Below are positions 32,339 to 43,875 of a stretch of 64,000 nt of DNA, piece by piece (positions within the stretch are counted from its first letter, which is position 1; each line of letters begins with the position of its first letter). The DNA is from Liopterus haemorrhoidalis. Taxonomy: Eukaryota > Arthropoda > Insecta > Coleoptera > Dytiscidae. The stretch covers positions 206,192,743-206,256,742 of the forward strand of contig OZ020611.1 in the NCBI GenBank assembly GCA_963971575.1. The letters run 5' to 3'. The notes under the pieces were generated by a model. It saw only the letters and a list, made by a program, of their open reading frames with translations. It was not told where the DNA came from and made no database searches. The position numbers were made by a program, and so were the translations under genes.

Positions 32339-33018
32339 AAAAAAGTTTTTTTTTTTTATAAAGTATATTTTATTGAATAAAAGGTGAAAAAAAAAAACGA
32401 ACGGACCCAATATAAACAATGATTTACAGTTTTGGTCAGTACCTCCTCAATAATACTCTGGGCAATACTTAATATATGGTATTAAGAACTTATTAAGAAA
32501 ACAGAAGACAGAGAAGTGCGTAAAATGGATATTACATTAACTCCCCGAATACTTTTTTGGGCAAAAATATTACTGGTGACGTAAAATGGATTATGTCAAC
32601 ATTCCTATATTCGAGTTGATGGTGTAGGTCATTAATTTGTGAAAATTCATATTAAGGTTCCTATATTCACACATACATGAATAGACCCCGGCGAGATCAC
32701 CATCAACTTCAAAGACAAAACTAAATAACCGTACGTTTAATTGGTTACGTTACCATTCAGTTACGAATTAAATCAGAAGGACCTTTTTGATATCAAGAAG
32801 GTCCTTTTGCTCATGTGAAAGAACATGATGGGTATAACGTTTTACAAACCATGAAACGTTAGTTGGCCACTTTCCGGACTCTTCTCACACCGTAAAACTA
32901 TGATATCCTTAAGGACCATTCGGGAAACAGGAACTCCCTTGGAGCCAAATCCAGTGCCTCTGCTTTCTTAAATATGCCTCTATTTAATATTCTGTTCTAC
33001 ACAGTATTTGTGGTCGTT
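32339..33018. other. Stretch without a recognised gene
   Basis: Begins with mariner 3' non-coding sequence (T- and A-runs at 32340-32395). An inverted word pair around AAGGACCTTTTTGAT / ATCAAGAAGGTCCTT at 32776-32806 forms a hairpin. No coding region recognised. Confidence 0.45.
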
Positions 33019-33230
33019 CTACACATGTCTAAGATATTTTAGCTGCTTTTTCCTTAATATTTCATGTAAGCAACATTTTTCCGGTAACTTCAATGAAGTT
33101 GACGAATTAAAAGATCTTGTGTATATACAATACCTGTAGATCCACATTTCAAAAGCTTGGAATTTCTTAGTTTGGTAGCTTATGGTATGATCCAATGTGA
33201 CTGTCATCATTACAATTAATTTAGAACGAA
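33019..33230 (-). pseudogene. RTE-type retrotransposon, C-terminal fragment
   Basis: A minus-strand frame contains KKFQAFEMWIYRYC and ends EILRKKQLKYLRHV. RTE-type elements have KLQAFEMW-YRR-L-I-W followed later by KRKLRYLGHI at this point. The copy is truncated at both ends and partly frameshifted; catalytic motifs are absent. Confidence 0.6.
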
Positions 33231-33605
33231 GATCATTTGAAATGTCCTCGACGAACGGAAATTACAACATATCAACCTTTTTTTTAATGTTTCATACATG
33301 AACCATGTTTCCACTCTTGAATTTGTTGATGTTATCCTCAAAGATGTTTAAAATGTACATATATTTTAAGAATGTTAACGTTTAACATACTTACACTCGT
33401 GCTACAATTTTCAGCACTCAGCTGACACATCGTGCGAAAATTCGCTCTCGACTGAAAAGACTCTTTTTACACACTAACTGCATAAATAACTATTATAATG
33501 TCTTTTATGTTTTATTTTAAAACAGTGAAACAAGAAATAACAAATTACAGCGAAAGGTATAAAAAAAAAAATGGATATTCATCATAAACTCTTAGGTATT
33601 CATAT
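33231..33605. other. Stretch without a recognised gene
   Basis: AT-rich, no coding or terminal repeat signature seen. Confidence 0.4.
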
Positions 33606-34499
33606 TATTTATTTATTTATTTATTTTATTTATTTATTTTATTTTTTTGCTCACAGTCGTATGCTAATATACAACCATATATAGCCATGTTACATAGTGA
33701 TTTTACATGTTATATATACAAACTAATACATAGTACAATAAATATGGTGTATTTCTAATAATTTGGAGACAAGGATTTACTATACACTTAAGTATCAGTC
33801 CATATTATATAAGCATTTCAAGAAAGATATTACGATCGGTATCACCTTTTTATTTCTCATTATCGCGCAAATGTCAAAGGGGGCATTAAATTTTAAGTTC
33901 ACTAACTTGGTTGCAAATTGGGATCTTTGGTGCGCCATTTGGGGGCATTCAAAAACAGATGGTTGAAATCGGCGATTGTCTGGAGCCGTGAAATCTGATG
34001 ATGTGTTCTTCATTAAACCATGTTTCAGATAATACAACGATATTTGGCTTGTGAGCGTTTTATTGGATCTGAGCGACTGGCCGTTCCACTGGATAATATT
34101 AAAGCCGATTGCTGTCTAGATATAACGAGTTCCGTAAGAGGATCCGCGCCTCTGAAAAATTAAAAATTGTCCCAAATTTTAATTGATCTGTTAGATAACT
34201 AACCATTGTGATTATGTTGTCTAGGATAAGTTCGAAGTTGTTTCTTGAGCCTGTAGAATTGTCTGCATTGGACCTTAGGTGCGGTTGTGGAGGGTAGGGG
34301 TTGACACCTACAGTTTCGTTACTGCCGAGGATTGAAGAAAATTTGCCAAGGTTCTGTTGGTGATATTGATCTATGTTGTCTGCAGCGTTGACCAGTGGAT
34401 TGAATCGGTTACTCGTCCAAAGGGGAGGAGGAAATTGTTGACATATGCAACCTCTGATTACGATCTACATATATTAAGATTTGGCTTCTTTATAGCTCA

Positions 34500-35289
34500 C
34501 GTTGTTGAACGTCACATATTTTTTTATTGATTTTTGGTTATTGTATTCCGGGCAGTTGGTATCATTACTTCTATGTTCTCCTTTACAAGAAATGCTCTGG
34601 GGGTTGTGTTGCGTTGTGTTGACTTGTGGTTTTTACCACAGTTCACACAGCGGTTGGAGCTACGACACTGTTTGTCCAAGTGTCCAAATCGAAAGCATTT
34701 TTGACATTGGGTTACGCGGTAAATGTAGGGTAATACTTTGCATCGCGCGCTTTAGATGGAAACGTACTCGGGGAGTATCTGACCTCTGAATGTTAGGACG
34801 ACCGTACCAGTTTTCTCAAAATCTAGCAGTTCATATCTGATTATTTTGCGTCTTTCTTTCAACATGAACAATTTTAATTGTTGATTGTATAATATTGTCA
34901 ATTTCGTATGTTGAGATGTCTGTGTACACTTTTCGAATTATGCCTTTTCTTACTAAAACCGATTCCGGTATATATGCTAGAAAGTTGAGGCTTGCCAGAA
35001 CTTCAGCTGCGTCTAGGATTTTGTTTGCAGACTCCCGATTAGACATATCAATTTTGATTTTCCTTTTGGCTTCCTCTCTGAAATTTTCACGATTTTTTTC
35101 CCTACGCTAATTTTGTATAGGTTACCAGCATTGTTAATTTTGCTTTTATAGTATAATGATATAAGGGCCATTGTCAACAATGCTGTAACTATTGTTTTTA
35201 TTTATTTCGTGGTAATTTAAATTATTTGAATCAGCCTGGTTATTTGTATTGTCGGGTATGCTAATTATTGTCGGATTATGGCTTATCTC
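34500..35289 (-). pseudogene. ORF1 of element B, RNA-binding and zinc-knuckle part
   Basis: The minus strand encodes first an RRM/PRE-like region (SNRESANKILDAAEVLASLN, then IPESVLVRKGIIRKVYTDIS). CCHC zinc knuckles follow: CQKCFRFGHLDKQC (C-x2-C-x4-H-x4-C) and CVNCGKNH. This is the nucleocapsid-like ORF1 protein of I-type elements, which packages element RNA for target-primed integration. Stops and frameshifts occur throughout, for example near 35150 and 34790. The 5' part of the same ORF lies beyond element A, at 39689-39908. Confidence 0.8.
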
Positions 35290-35410
35290 ATTAGCGAGTT
35301 TTTTTTTTTTTTTTTTCTATTTTTGGTCCTAGCATCAGAGGCCATTAACCAGTATTGTTATTAATTAGCTAATACAAGGGTTGGGGATAAGGTTGGCAGC
35401 TGTTTTTGTG

Positions 35411-36520
35411 TTATAATTTGATATTGTTCTGTACTATGAACTTGTAGAGCAGATTGTAAATTTCAATGTTGTTACTATTTAGGATGTTTGAGGTATTTAG
35501 AGGTAGTTGGAGGCCAAGTCTTGATATGCCTGTTAGAAAGTTTGATCTGTTTTGGTGGTATTTGGGGCATGCTAGAATTATATGGTTGACGTCTTGTATG
35601 GTTTCACTATCGCAGTCGCATACATCTGTGTTGGACATCCTGATTCTGTGAAGGTGGCTTTTTGAAAAGGTGTGGTTGAATTTTAGACGCGCAATGGTGG
35701 TGATTAAACCTCTTGGTAAGCTGGAATTATACCACGGTTGGTTTGGTATATGAGGATGTAAAAATCCATAGTGTCGACCTTTGCTGGTGATTGATTCTTT
35801 GTATTCATTGTTCCATTCTTTCCAAATGTTTTGTTTAAAATTCGACTTGTTGTCTTCTACTGAGAGTGGAGTGGTATAATTATGTCCTGACGTTATGGCT
35901 TCTTTCGCTAGTGAGTCTGCTATTTGATTATAGTAAATACCTGAGTGACCCTTTATCCATGCTATGGTGATAATTATATTGCTTTCCTTTAATTGTTTAA
36001 TAGTGTTTAATATCTGGTAAATTATATTGGGGTTTTTGTTAGAAAAATTGGGGTATTTTAATTTCTTCAGAACGCTCTGGCTGTCACTAAAAATAACAAT
36101 ATTGTTTGTAAAGCAGTTTTGATTTTGAATATAGTTAAGGCAGAAATGGATGGCGATCATTTCGGCAAAAAATATCGATAAATGTGTAGGTAATTTAAAT
36201 TGTTGACTAAAATTATGGGCTGAATCAAAAAAGGCACATCCGACACCGTTGGAAGTTTTGGAGCCATCTGTGAACAGATACCAGCCATTAGGCCATTTTT
36301 CTACTATTCTTTCAATGAATTTAGTGTTATTTGTTGGAAAAACTGCCGTGTCCAAGAAGTGGTTATTTGGCATAGAGAGCAAATAGTCGTGGGTGAAACA
36401 GGGTAAAGTTGTAGTTGCCTGGTCAGGAGTGATAGTGACGATGGCTTGTGTGAAACTGTCAATTAGTAGAGGTGTAGGTTTTCTTGCCCAATAAGGTATA
36501 GTTAAGACATATGTTGCTAG
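35411..36520 (-). pseudogene. Element A ORF2, RNase H and C-terminal part
   Basis: In frame with the reverse transcriptase but separated by one TAG (36521-36523). It starts LATYVLTIPYWARKP and holds an RNase H domain with Asp in YLFTDGSKTSNG, Glu in FFAEMIAIHF, Asp in VIFSDSQSVL and Asp in YYNQIADSLAKEA, that is, the complete four-acid active site. The C-terminus has CDCDSETIQDVNHIILACPK, the cysteine/histidine tail of I-type ORF2. The only lesion is the upstream stop. In a working element this domain degrades the RNA strand of the hybrid made at the integration site. Confidence 0.92.
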
Positions 36521-38626
36521 CTAAGCTAAGGGTAGGTCAGTATTAGTTCTTAGTCTTTCTATTACAAATCTATAAGAGAGTAGTTTTCTTCTTGATTTGA
36601 GTGGTATCATACGGGTTTCGGCCAATAAATTATTGATAGGTGTGGAGTGCATAGCGCCAATGGCAGTTCTCAGTGCCTTATTTTGTAAGGTGTCAAGAGG
36701 TTTTAGGATTGAATTGGATGCTCCTCCATACACTATGCAGCCGTAGTCTATTACCGATAGGATGAGGTTTCTATATACCATGAGTACGGTGGAAGGATCA
36801 GCTCCCCAATTAAAGCGAGCGATTACTCGCAAAACATTTAGCCTGGACTCACATTTCTTAACTATATATTTAACATGTGGTCTCCATGTTAGTTTACAGT
36901 CGATATATACCCCAAGAAATTTTACTGTAGGTACTATGTCATAGTTCTTATTATCTAATGTAAAATAAGCTGGAAATGGCGTTCGGTGGCGTGTATATAC
37001 TGAGAGTATCGTTTTTTCTGGGACTATGTTAAAGCCGTTAGTTATTGCCCATAGATTGAATTGTTTCATTGCCAAATTTAATTCCTGTTTAGTTTCGGTT
37101 ATAGAACTTTTAGTTACATAAATGCAAATGTCATCGGCAAATTGTAGGGTTTTGATGTTAGGGTTGAAAAGATGGTTTAGATCGTAGGTATATATATTAA
37201 ATAATATAGGACTTAGGACAGCCCCTTGCGGAAGACCCTGGTATGATGTTCTGGAAGCTATTTGAATATTTTTGTACTTTAAATGAAGTGTACGTATTTT
37301 AAATATGGTGGCGACAATGTTACAAAATTTGGTTGGTATACCTAGATACAACATCTTTTCGTATAGTATTTTGATTGAAACATTATCAAATGCTCCTTTC
37401 AAATCCAAGTATAGAGCAGATAGATATTTGTTTTGGGAGAAGTTGTCCTGTATATCTATTACTAATTTAGCCAAATTGTCCATAGTATTTCGTCCACGTC
37501 TGAATCCATATTGATAGCTTGGGAGGATTGAGAAATGTTCCAGATACCACTCTAGTCTCGTTTTTACTAGTCGCTCGAAAGTTTTTAAAACACAAGAGAA
37601 TAAAGATATTGGTCTATATGAGGTGTGTAGGTTAGGGTCTTTCTTTGGCTTCAAAATTGGAATGACTGTTTGAATTGTCCAATCAGGAAGGGTTTCTTCG
37701 TGGAGCCAAGCGTGGTTGAATATATTGAGCAGAAGTAATTTCGAATTGGTTGCTAAATTGATTAACATGGGATAGTGGATATTGTCTGACCCTGGGCTAG
37801 AATTCGTAGTAGATTTGAGGGAGTGATACAATTCTTCTAAGGTGAATGGACCAGTAAGTTGTGGTGTCCCTGTATTGTTTGAATGTTGTGTTAAATCATT
37901 ATGTTCCTCGCAGTAGGATGGAGTAAGATTGGCCATAAAATTGTAGAGTAGATCTTGGTTGAGTTGTTGATTTTGGTATTGAGACGTTTTATTTTTATTT
38001 AATATTTTAATTTTACGCCACACGTCGGTGAGGTTAGTATTTTTATTGATGGTGGAGCAAAAGGATATCCAAGACTGCTTCTTTTTTTGTTTGAATATGC
38101 GTTTGGCTTTTGCTATGGCTCTTTTGCATGAAATAAAGTTGTCTATTGTAGCTGAGGATTTGAAGTTGTTGAAGGCTACTTTGTTGTTAGCAATTAGGTT
38201 TTTACATTCATCGTCCCACCAGGAACTGCACTTAAAAGAGTTTATTTGTTTTGTATGTCTTTTTGGTATTGATTTTTCGGCGGTTTGTTCGACTAGGTTG
38301 ATAAATATTTTATATTTGGTATCTAGGTCTGACAAAACGAAATTACTGTAGTTAATGTTGTTGGTTAATATTTTGGATGTATTGTAATATTCTGTCCAGT
38401 TGGCGTTTTTTATATCCCACTTTGAGGATGGATAGATAGTGAATTTGTAACTCATTGTTGAGTCTACTGTGATTTTGATTGGATAATGATTCGAGCCATA
38501 TGTATTGGATAAACGCTGCCAACTCAAACTTGGGGCGAGTGAAGGAGAGCATATTGTTAGGTCTATTGCAGATTTTCTGTGGCCGGGAAGCTGGAAGAGT
38601 GTAGGGGATCCGTCGTTCATTATTGT
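36521..38626 (-). pseudogene. Element A ORF2, reverse-transcriptase part
   Basis: An uninterrupted frame of about 700 codons. It begins with the end of the endonuclease-to-RT linker (GHRKSAIDLTICSPSL, which still shows the endonuclease SAIDLT motif). RT motifs in order: SYRPISLFSCVLKTFERLV, YQYGFRRGRNT, LYLDLKGAFDNVS, GLPQGAVLSPILFNIYTYDL, the catalytic LQFADDICIY, and VKFLGVYIDCKLTWRPHV. The thumb/connection region has SVIDYGCIVYG and LDTLQNKALR. Both RT aspartates are intact. The neighbouring segments are in the same frame, cut off only by TGA at 38627-38629 and TAG at 36521-36523. Confidence 0.94.
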
Positions 38627-39124
38627 TCAACTGTAATCCGTTAGTAGCTCGTTTATTTCTTTACCTTCGGTATCCGGTATTTCACATCCCCATAGTTCGT
38701 GATGGGCATTAAAATCTCCAGTGATAATTACGGGAGATTGAAAATTAATAAAAATATTATACCATTCGAGAGATGTTATTTTATGATTGGGGGAGGCGTA
38801 TATAGATATAATTGTAGTGATTTTGTTATTAAGGTTTAGTTCGATAGCGCAGAGTTGTACTTTATTGGTATTAACATGAGTACAATCAACAGAAGTAAAG
38901 TTGATACCATGTTTTACCAGAAGACCTGTACCGCCGAATCCATCGGCCCTGTCAGATCTTATTATATTGTATCCGTTAATGTAGATTTGCTCATTTGCTT
39001 TGAGCCAAGTTTCTGATAGAGAAGCACAGTGTATTTTGAATGACGTGAGTAAATTTTGTAGGAATAGTTTGTTTGCTTTTATTGATCGAATGTTCCATTG
39101 AATTATATTGAAACTACTATCCAT
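38627..39124 (-). pseudogene. Element A ORF2, AP-like endonuclease part
   Basis: ORF2 starts at ATG 39124, overlapping the presumed ORF1 end (ATGGATAG). The 165 codons form the first part of an exonuclease/endonuclease/phosphatase-fold nuclease: NIIQWNIRSIKAN, SLSETWLKAN with the catalytic Glu, GGTGLLVKHG, and ITGDFNAHHELWGC with the Asp/Asn metal-site pair. This nuclease nicks target DNA to prime reverse transcription. A TGA (38627-38629) ends the frame where relatives usually have Trp, consistent with a single-base change; the protein resumes in the same frame. Confidence 0.92.
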
Positions 39125-39220
39125 GTTGTAAATTATTCGAGAGCGATACTAAATATAAATCTTTAAATTGAGATAGTGTAAGATTTTGTCTATTATTTTC
39201 GGTAGTTATGAGTGTTATGT

Positions 39221-39586
39221 TTATGAGTTCGTGTTATGAGTGTTTTTATCATAATTTTTTGTGTTTGTGTCAGTGATATTTTGCGTGGTTGTCTGTAAAG
39301 ATTGATTGACAGCCTTATTTGCATGTTGTGAAGTGCCGGAATTATTTGTATGAGAATTTTGGGTTATTTTGTCGATTGCTTGATATTTGGTATGTACATT
39401 GTAAATGTTATTATCACCTGGTCTTTTAACAGGAGTTTGTGTATGATTGTAAGTGGGTAATGTTACCATATCTTCAATGGTTTCGTCCAATATTACATTT
39501 AGGGCCCCACCGATGACGGAATACGTCTCGGTAATTTGCCCCGTGTCCCTGTCTGGAGGGCCGGGCCCTCCTCCAGGTTCTTCCAT
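39221..39586 (-). pseudogene. Element A ORF1, N-terminal part
   Basis: The frame begins MEEPGGGPGPPDRDTGQITE and becomes an Asn/Thr/Gln-rich disordered segment before a stop at 39221. Between there and the ORF2 start another frame gives LTLSQFKDLYLVSLSNNLQ followed by a stop overlapping the ORF2 ATG, which looks like the normal ORF1 end. The RRM and zinc-knuckle modules present in element B ORF1 are missing, so about 300 codons appear deleted. ORF1 identity rests on position and on element B for comparison. Confidence 0.65.
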
Positions 39587-39688
39587 TTTACACTTAAAAC
39601 GACACACACACTATATTTAACTTTAAGCACTTGTGTATATACCGATCTGCACTGGTCAGTGGTTCGCACAAGGATATGCATTAGCGAG

Positions 39689-39908
39689 TTCATTCTGGAC
39701 TGGCGATATCAGGTCACCAGCTGATGAGTGTGCAGTATATGTTTTCTTTGGCTCGGATTGTGAAAAGTAATGTGGTTTTCTCGTGTTTCATCTTGTTGAG
39801 TATATGGAATGTTTGGAATGGACGGTTGTGGATAACGTCCATGGCCTGTATGAACGCGGCTGCCGTTGAAATGTCCGGGGGTTCCTCACCCCCACTGGTG
39901 TCCTCCAT
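39689..39908 (-). pseudogene. Element B ORF1, N-terminal part
   Basis: The minus strand opens MEDTSGGEEPPDISTAAAFI and runs to a stop at 39714. After a frame change near 39790 another frame continues SSAGDLISPVQNELA up to the target duplication of element A, then on the far side at 35289 with NEISHNPTIISIPDN. The beginning resembles element A ORF1 in its acidic, Gly/Pro-rich start. It is a disrupted 5' part of the ORF1 whose RNA-binding part lies at 34500-35289. Confidence 0.6.
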
Positions 39909-39990
39909 GGTTAGGTGTGACGCTCACTTTAATGTTGGGATTTTCTTTCACCACAACACTGATATATTGTAAGTAAAAACATAACAATTT

Positions 39991-40829
39991 TATTACAACT
40001 AAACGTAGCTCACGTTAAGAGATATCACTGTGACCGTGGTCAGGGAATGAATGATCTCTTAAGTAAATAGCCTGTGTAATACTAAAAGACTCGATTTATC
40101 GAATCGATTTCATAATTAATGAATTTGTAGCTGCGTATTATTCATTAGAAGAAGCAGGGCTGACCCTCATACATCAGGCGGCGAAGAAATTGCCTCAGTC
40201 GGAACCTGAGGAAATTTCTTCAATTGGAATATTCGTCAAAATGCGTTGAAATGTTTTTTGTATCGCTTTAATTCTCAGAAAGCCCTTTGTTTGTTGCGTG
40301 ATTTCTCGACATACACTTTTGACGTAGACCTACATCTAACTCCGCGGATAATATGGAGAGACTTATGGCCGACCGCCTGACACCAAAGTAGGGTTCAATT
40401 GAAATCGTTATATCGTTAAAACTACGTGTCGGAAAATAATCCTGTTAGCATATTCGTAAACAGCATGAAAACCAATTCACTTTTTGTGTGATACATCATG
40501 TTTGCGATATTCCTCTCGTTCGCCGTTCGAGGGGGAAATAAAGCAATATTTCCGAGTATGCCACTGCGTTTGTATCAATCTATCTCGGCAATCGTGAGCG
40601 CAAAACAACAGAAAATCATTTCGCAGTGGTTAAAACTTTTTACTTTAAAAATTATTTTACACTACGCACAATTGTTTTGCGCCCATGGTTGCCGATATAA
40701 ACTGAGTCAAACACGATGTGCACAGCGTCGAACGCACCATACAGCGGCTCAATTAGAACTGTATCTACCCCATTATTATATATATATTTTTATTGTGGCT
40801 AGTCTTCTAATAATGCTTCCTTTTTGTTT
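39991..40829. other. Stretch without a recognised gene
   Basis: An open frame at 40498-40836 has no family resemblance and ends in the hAT target duplication; it is probably chance. No RNA gene or terminal repeat seen. Confidence 0.4.
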
Positions 40830-41639
40830 GCCTTAAACAGGCCCGTAACGAGGGCGTGGCGAAAGAGACGCCAGCCACGAGAGCAAGTATGTTTAGGGCG
40901 CAAAACAAATTTTCGATAAACATACATTCTTTTTTTTTTTTTTCGTAGCTGTGATATTTGTTAATTGTGTCTTGTATTATTTCCTTCCAACATTTTTAGT
41001 TTCTTGCGACTTAAGTACAGATTTATATTTTCTGATTTGTTTTTCGAGATCATTTTGTAAGCATTATCATGGAAAGAGTAAAATAACCATCAAAAGTTAC
41101 TCAAACCTAAGTACAACGACATACAGTAGCGCGCCGTTAGATTTATTCTTTGGGGCATTGCGTGTGGATCTATTATTTTGTATTAACTTCTCCATGTCAA
41201 TGTATTAAGTCCGCCCCTAAACACGTGTCCAGCGATTTCCAAACTGTGAGCCGCGAACATAGTCAAATATTCCGCCAACTGCGTTAGTAAGACCAATATT
41301 TTGACTTGAGGCACCGCGGAAAAATTCTGATACAAGAAGGTCGCCGGAAACCGAAAAAGCTTCTGAACCACTGCTCTGGCCTATAAACTAGACTAGGTGA
41401 ATATAATATTGTTTGCAACAAAAATGTATAACATCTCGATTTCAACATAACATTCCTTCCCACAAAATTACGTACGTTTGGCGCTCCAAAGGTGCAGTTG
41501 CTTTCGTTTTCGTATTTTTTACTGAAAAAAACAGTAGTTAATTTTGTTCATTGTACAACATACTGGCATAGTGCGTAAGTATTATAAATTATTATATAAA
41601 TAAAACCAAAAATTTAAATTAATTTTTATTAAACCTTCC

Positions 41640-42060
41640 GGTTCATACTTTCAAAAATAAGAGAAAAGAAAATTTAAAATATAAAGAAAAATGTAACTCC
41701 AATTGATAAGTTTGTAAGAAAATCATACACACCTCCATCTCATTAAATATGCCTTCTACAAGTAGTCATGGTTCATGTGAAATTGAAACTGAAGAAAAAA
41801 GTATAGCTGAAACTCAAAGCTAGACAAGAGAGATGTAAGTTGATAATGATAATTATATAGTGGATATTAAATTATAAAATATTAATAATGCCAAAATAAT
41901 TGATTTTAATGATCCCGCAACACGGCACATAACCAATAGTAACATACAACTATTTGTTCAACATATACCCGAGTTAGGCGATAATACAAGTGTTTATCTT
42001 GGCACAGAAAATCGGCATTTTGATAAAAAAAATGGTTTATAAAAACCATGTCAAAGGCGA
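41640..42060 (+). pseudogene. hAT transposase N-terminal remnant
   Basis: Plus-strand readings include IDKFVRKSYTPPSH, an acidic stretch, then DFNDPATRHITNSNIQLFVQ and GTENRHFDKK. The layout (basic start, acidic linker, DPA-W-- zinc-finger region) fits the N-terminal portion of ZMYM-related hAT transposases. Several stops are present. No catalytic domain was recognised, so the assignment is moderate. Confidence 0.5.
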
Positions 42061-42170
42061 GCAGAAGATGAATGTTAATGTATACTGTTTTAATTCAAGT
42101 TAGCTACAACTCGAGTTAAATCATTTAATTCTTTTTTTTAGCAATCGGGCATTAGTAAATTTATTACACG

Positions 42171-43782
42171 CAGTAACGCAGCCAAGGGGGGGCTACGGGC
42201 TTGGGCCCCTCCCAGGACCAGCAGATTACACGGCGCTGCTCGAGGAGTTGAAGATAAACCACAACAGTAGTTAATTTTTAAATTAATTCATTGTAAACAA
42301 TATTGGCCATTTTTTTTTTTTTCGTATAAATAAACATTTTTTTAAGGTTGCCTACTCTTGATAAAGTGACATAATTATTGTTCAAGTGAAAATACATCAC
42401 TTTCCAAATATGCTCCAACGAATTAAATGAAGGGGAATGTCGATCCTTTTTCCCCCTGACACATCGACCTAAACATTCGCCCAGTCAAATGATAAAACTG
42501 TTTTAAACAACTAATTACTCGATTCAGATAAGATAAAGTGGAAATCTGACTTCGGTATAACCTTCAGAATGTAATTTTAAAATGACACCTCAAACGTGAA
42601 ATAGAGTAGAAATCAGAGCCGCAGTAAGGGGAGGGGGCGACGGCCCCTAGCGCACTAAAGAAAAGGGCGCCGATGAGCTTGACTAAGGGGCGCCACATTG
42701 CGAAGGTGAGGACATTTTTTTTTGCTCTTCACTTGGATTTTGGGAGGTAAAGACCTTGTTTTTTGCTCATCACTAGGATTTTGGGAGGTGAGGACCTTTT
42801 TTTTTGCTCATCACTTACATTTATTTTCCAAGGGCGCCAAAACGCAGTTTTGCCCCTAGCGTAAGTTTTCCTTACTGCGGCTCTGGTAAAAATAGTAGAA
42901 ATATAATAAAGAGAGTAGTTTTGGGGACAATCGCGCTCTTAAAATCGGTATTTGGTTTTATTTTGTAGATAAATGTGAATATCAATATCTTCTTAGATAT
43001 TTTTGAAATTATGATGTTTTACGCACAAAAAGGACTGATATAAGTTGTACTGAACAACAGTGGCGTATTCGGAGGGGGGGGGGCACAAGCCCCCTTCGAA
43101 TGAAATGAAAATTTTACAAATTTATCATAATCGTCCAGCAAAATAACTTATATGTATTTTACAATAATAATAAGCTATATTTTATTATGATAAGTGTTGA
43201 AATTAACAGAAAATGCATATTTACATATTATTTTTAGGTTTTCGTAGTTATAATCAAGGAATCCTTATTCCGTCATATGAGTCTGTTCGTTCGGAACAAA
43301 TTGTGGCCAAGCGGCTGATTTAGAGAACTGAACATAAGTAAGAGGAATATTGAGACTTCAAAAATATATCCCGCGAAAAATATATATGTATTCATCGAAG
43401 AAAAAAGTTTTTGATACATGGATTAACAATTACATTTTTTTATTAACAAATAGTGGAATTATTATTTGATATTAACATCAATATCCAATAGCAGGGGTGT
43501 CGAACTGATTTAGGTCGCAGTCTATTTTACATACAAAATGATAAGCAGTGACGGAACTTATCGGAAATATCCCGAAGGGTTTCTTGAAATTTTTTTATAA
43601 ACAGAAAAGAGGAAGAGAGTATATTTTACATTTTTAAATATATTTTTCCCTTAAATAAGCTCAAGTGATTTTGATTACCGCTTTAGGGGCCACAAAAAAT
43701 TAGGTTGAGGGCCGTATGCGGCCTGCGTGCCCTCGAAATTTGATTCGGCCCTCCCCAAGACAAAACCCTGGCTGCGCCACTG
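42171..43782. mobile_element. hAT-type element nested in the larger hAT
   Basis: Ends CAGTAACGCAGCCAAGG at 42171 and, reverse-complemented, CAGTGGCGCAGCCAGGG at 43782. The flanking octamers ATTACACG and ATTACATA agree at six positions, a decayed 8-bp duplication. The interior has no recognisable transposase. It contains a further hAT MITE and a one-sided CAGGGGTGTCGAAC hAT-type end near 43493. Confidence 0.6.
42614..42885. mobile_element. hAT MITE with tandem-repeat core, third nesting layer
   Basis: Ends CAGAGCCGCAGTAAGG at 42614 and its exact reverse complement at 42885, flanked by GTAGAAAT and GTAAAAAT (7 of 8 match). The core holds three copies of a unit of about 40 bp, GTGAGGAC then a T-run, GCTCATCACTT and ATTTTGGGAG. 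The same unit occurs in the MITE at 17566-17832. No coding. Confidence 0.8.
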
Positions 43783-43875
43783 ATTACATATAATTATTAT
43801 TTTTATTCATCTTTGGGTTAGAGGGGCGCAAGTTAGACATTTGCCACAGGCGCTCATACCCTCGTTACGGCCCTG

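Larger units (their letters stand above)
35299..39678 (-). mobile_element. Young I-type non-LTR retrotransposon (element A)
   Basis: The minus-strand element runs from 39678 (5' end) to a poly(A) tail at 35299-35316. It is bounded by the target duplication CATTAGCGAG at 35289-35298 and 39679-39688. Order: a short 5' leader, a shortened ORF1 (39586-39221 plus a remnant), ORF2 with AP-type endonuclease, reverse transcriptase and RNase H (39124-35411), a 3' untranslated region of about 95 bp and the A-tail. It sits inside ORF1 of an older relative. At 4380 bp it is close to full length, but its ORF1 lacks the zinc-knuckle region. Confidence 0.9.
33606..39990 (-). mobile_element. Older I-type non-LTR element (B), interrupted by element A
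   Basis: On the minus strand this element starts near 39990, with ORF1 opening at 39908. It is interrupted at 35299-39678 by element A, resumes with the rest of ORF1 (35289 to about 34500), reaches a decayed endonuclease start (VVLSETWFNEEHI near 34000) and ends in an (AAAT)n tail at 33606-33648. Most of ORF2 is deleted. The two ORF1 parts read across the insertion site in one frame, NELANEISHNPT, which supports a single disrupted element. Confidence 0.75.
40838..43875 (+). mobile_element. hAT element carrying two further hAT-type insertions
   Basis: Ends CAGGCCCGTAACGAGGG at 40838 and, reverse-complemented, CAGGGCCGTAACGAGGG at 43875, with exact 8-bp duplications GCCTTAAA (40830-40837 and 43876-43883). 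Between about 41640 and 42060 the plus strand has a decayed transposase N-terminus including DFNDPATRHITNSNIQLFVQ, like the TTF-type zinc-finger region of ZMYM-like hAT transposases. A second hAT-type element (42171-43782) sits inside it, and a third (42614-42885) inside that. Confidence 0.85.

Noticed and set aside
40498..40836. 112-codon open frame
   Set aside because: No recognisable family and its end overlaps the hAT target duplication.
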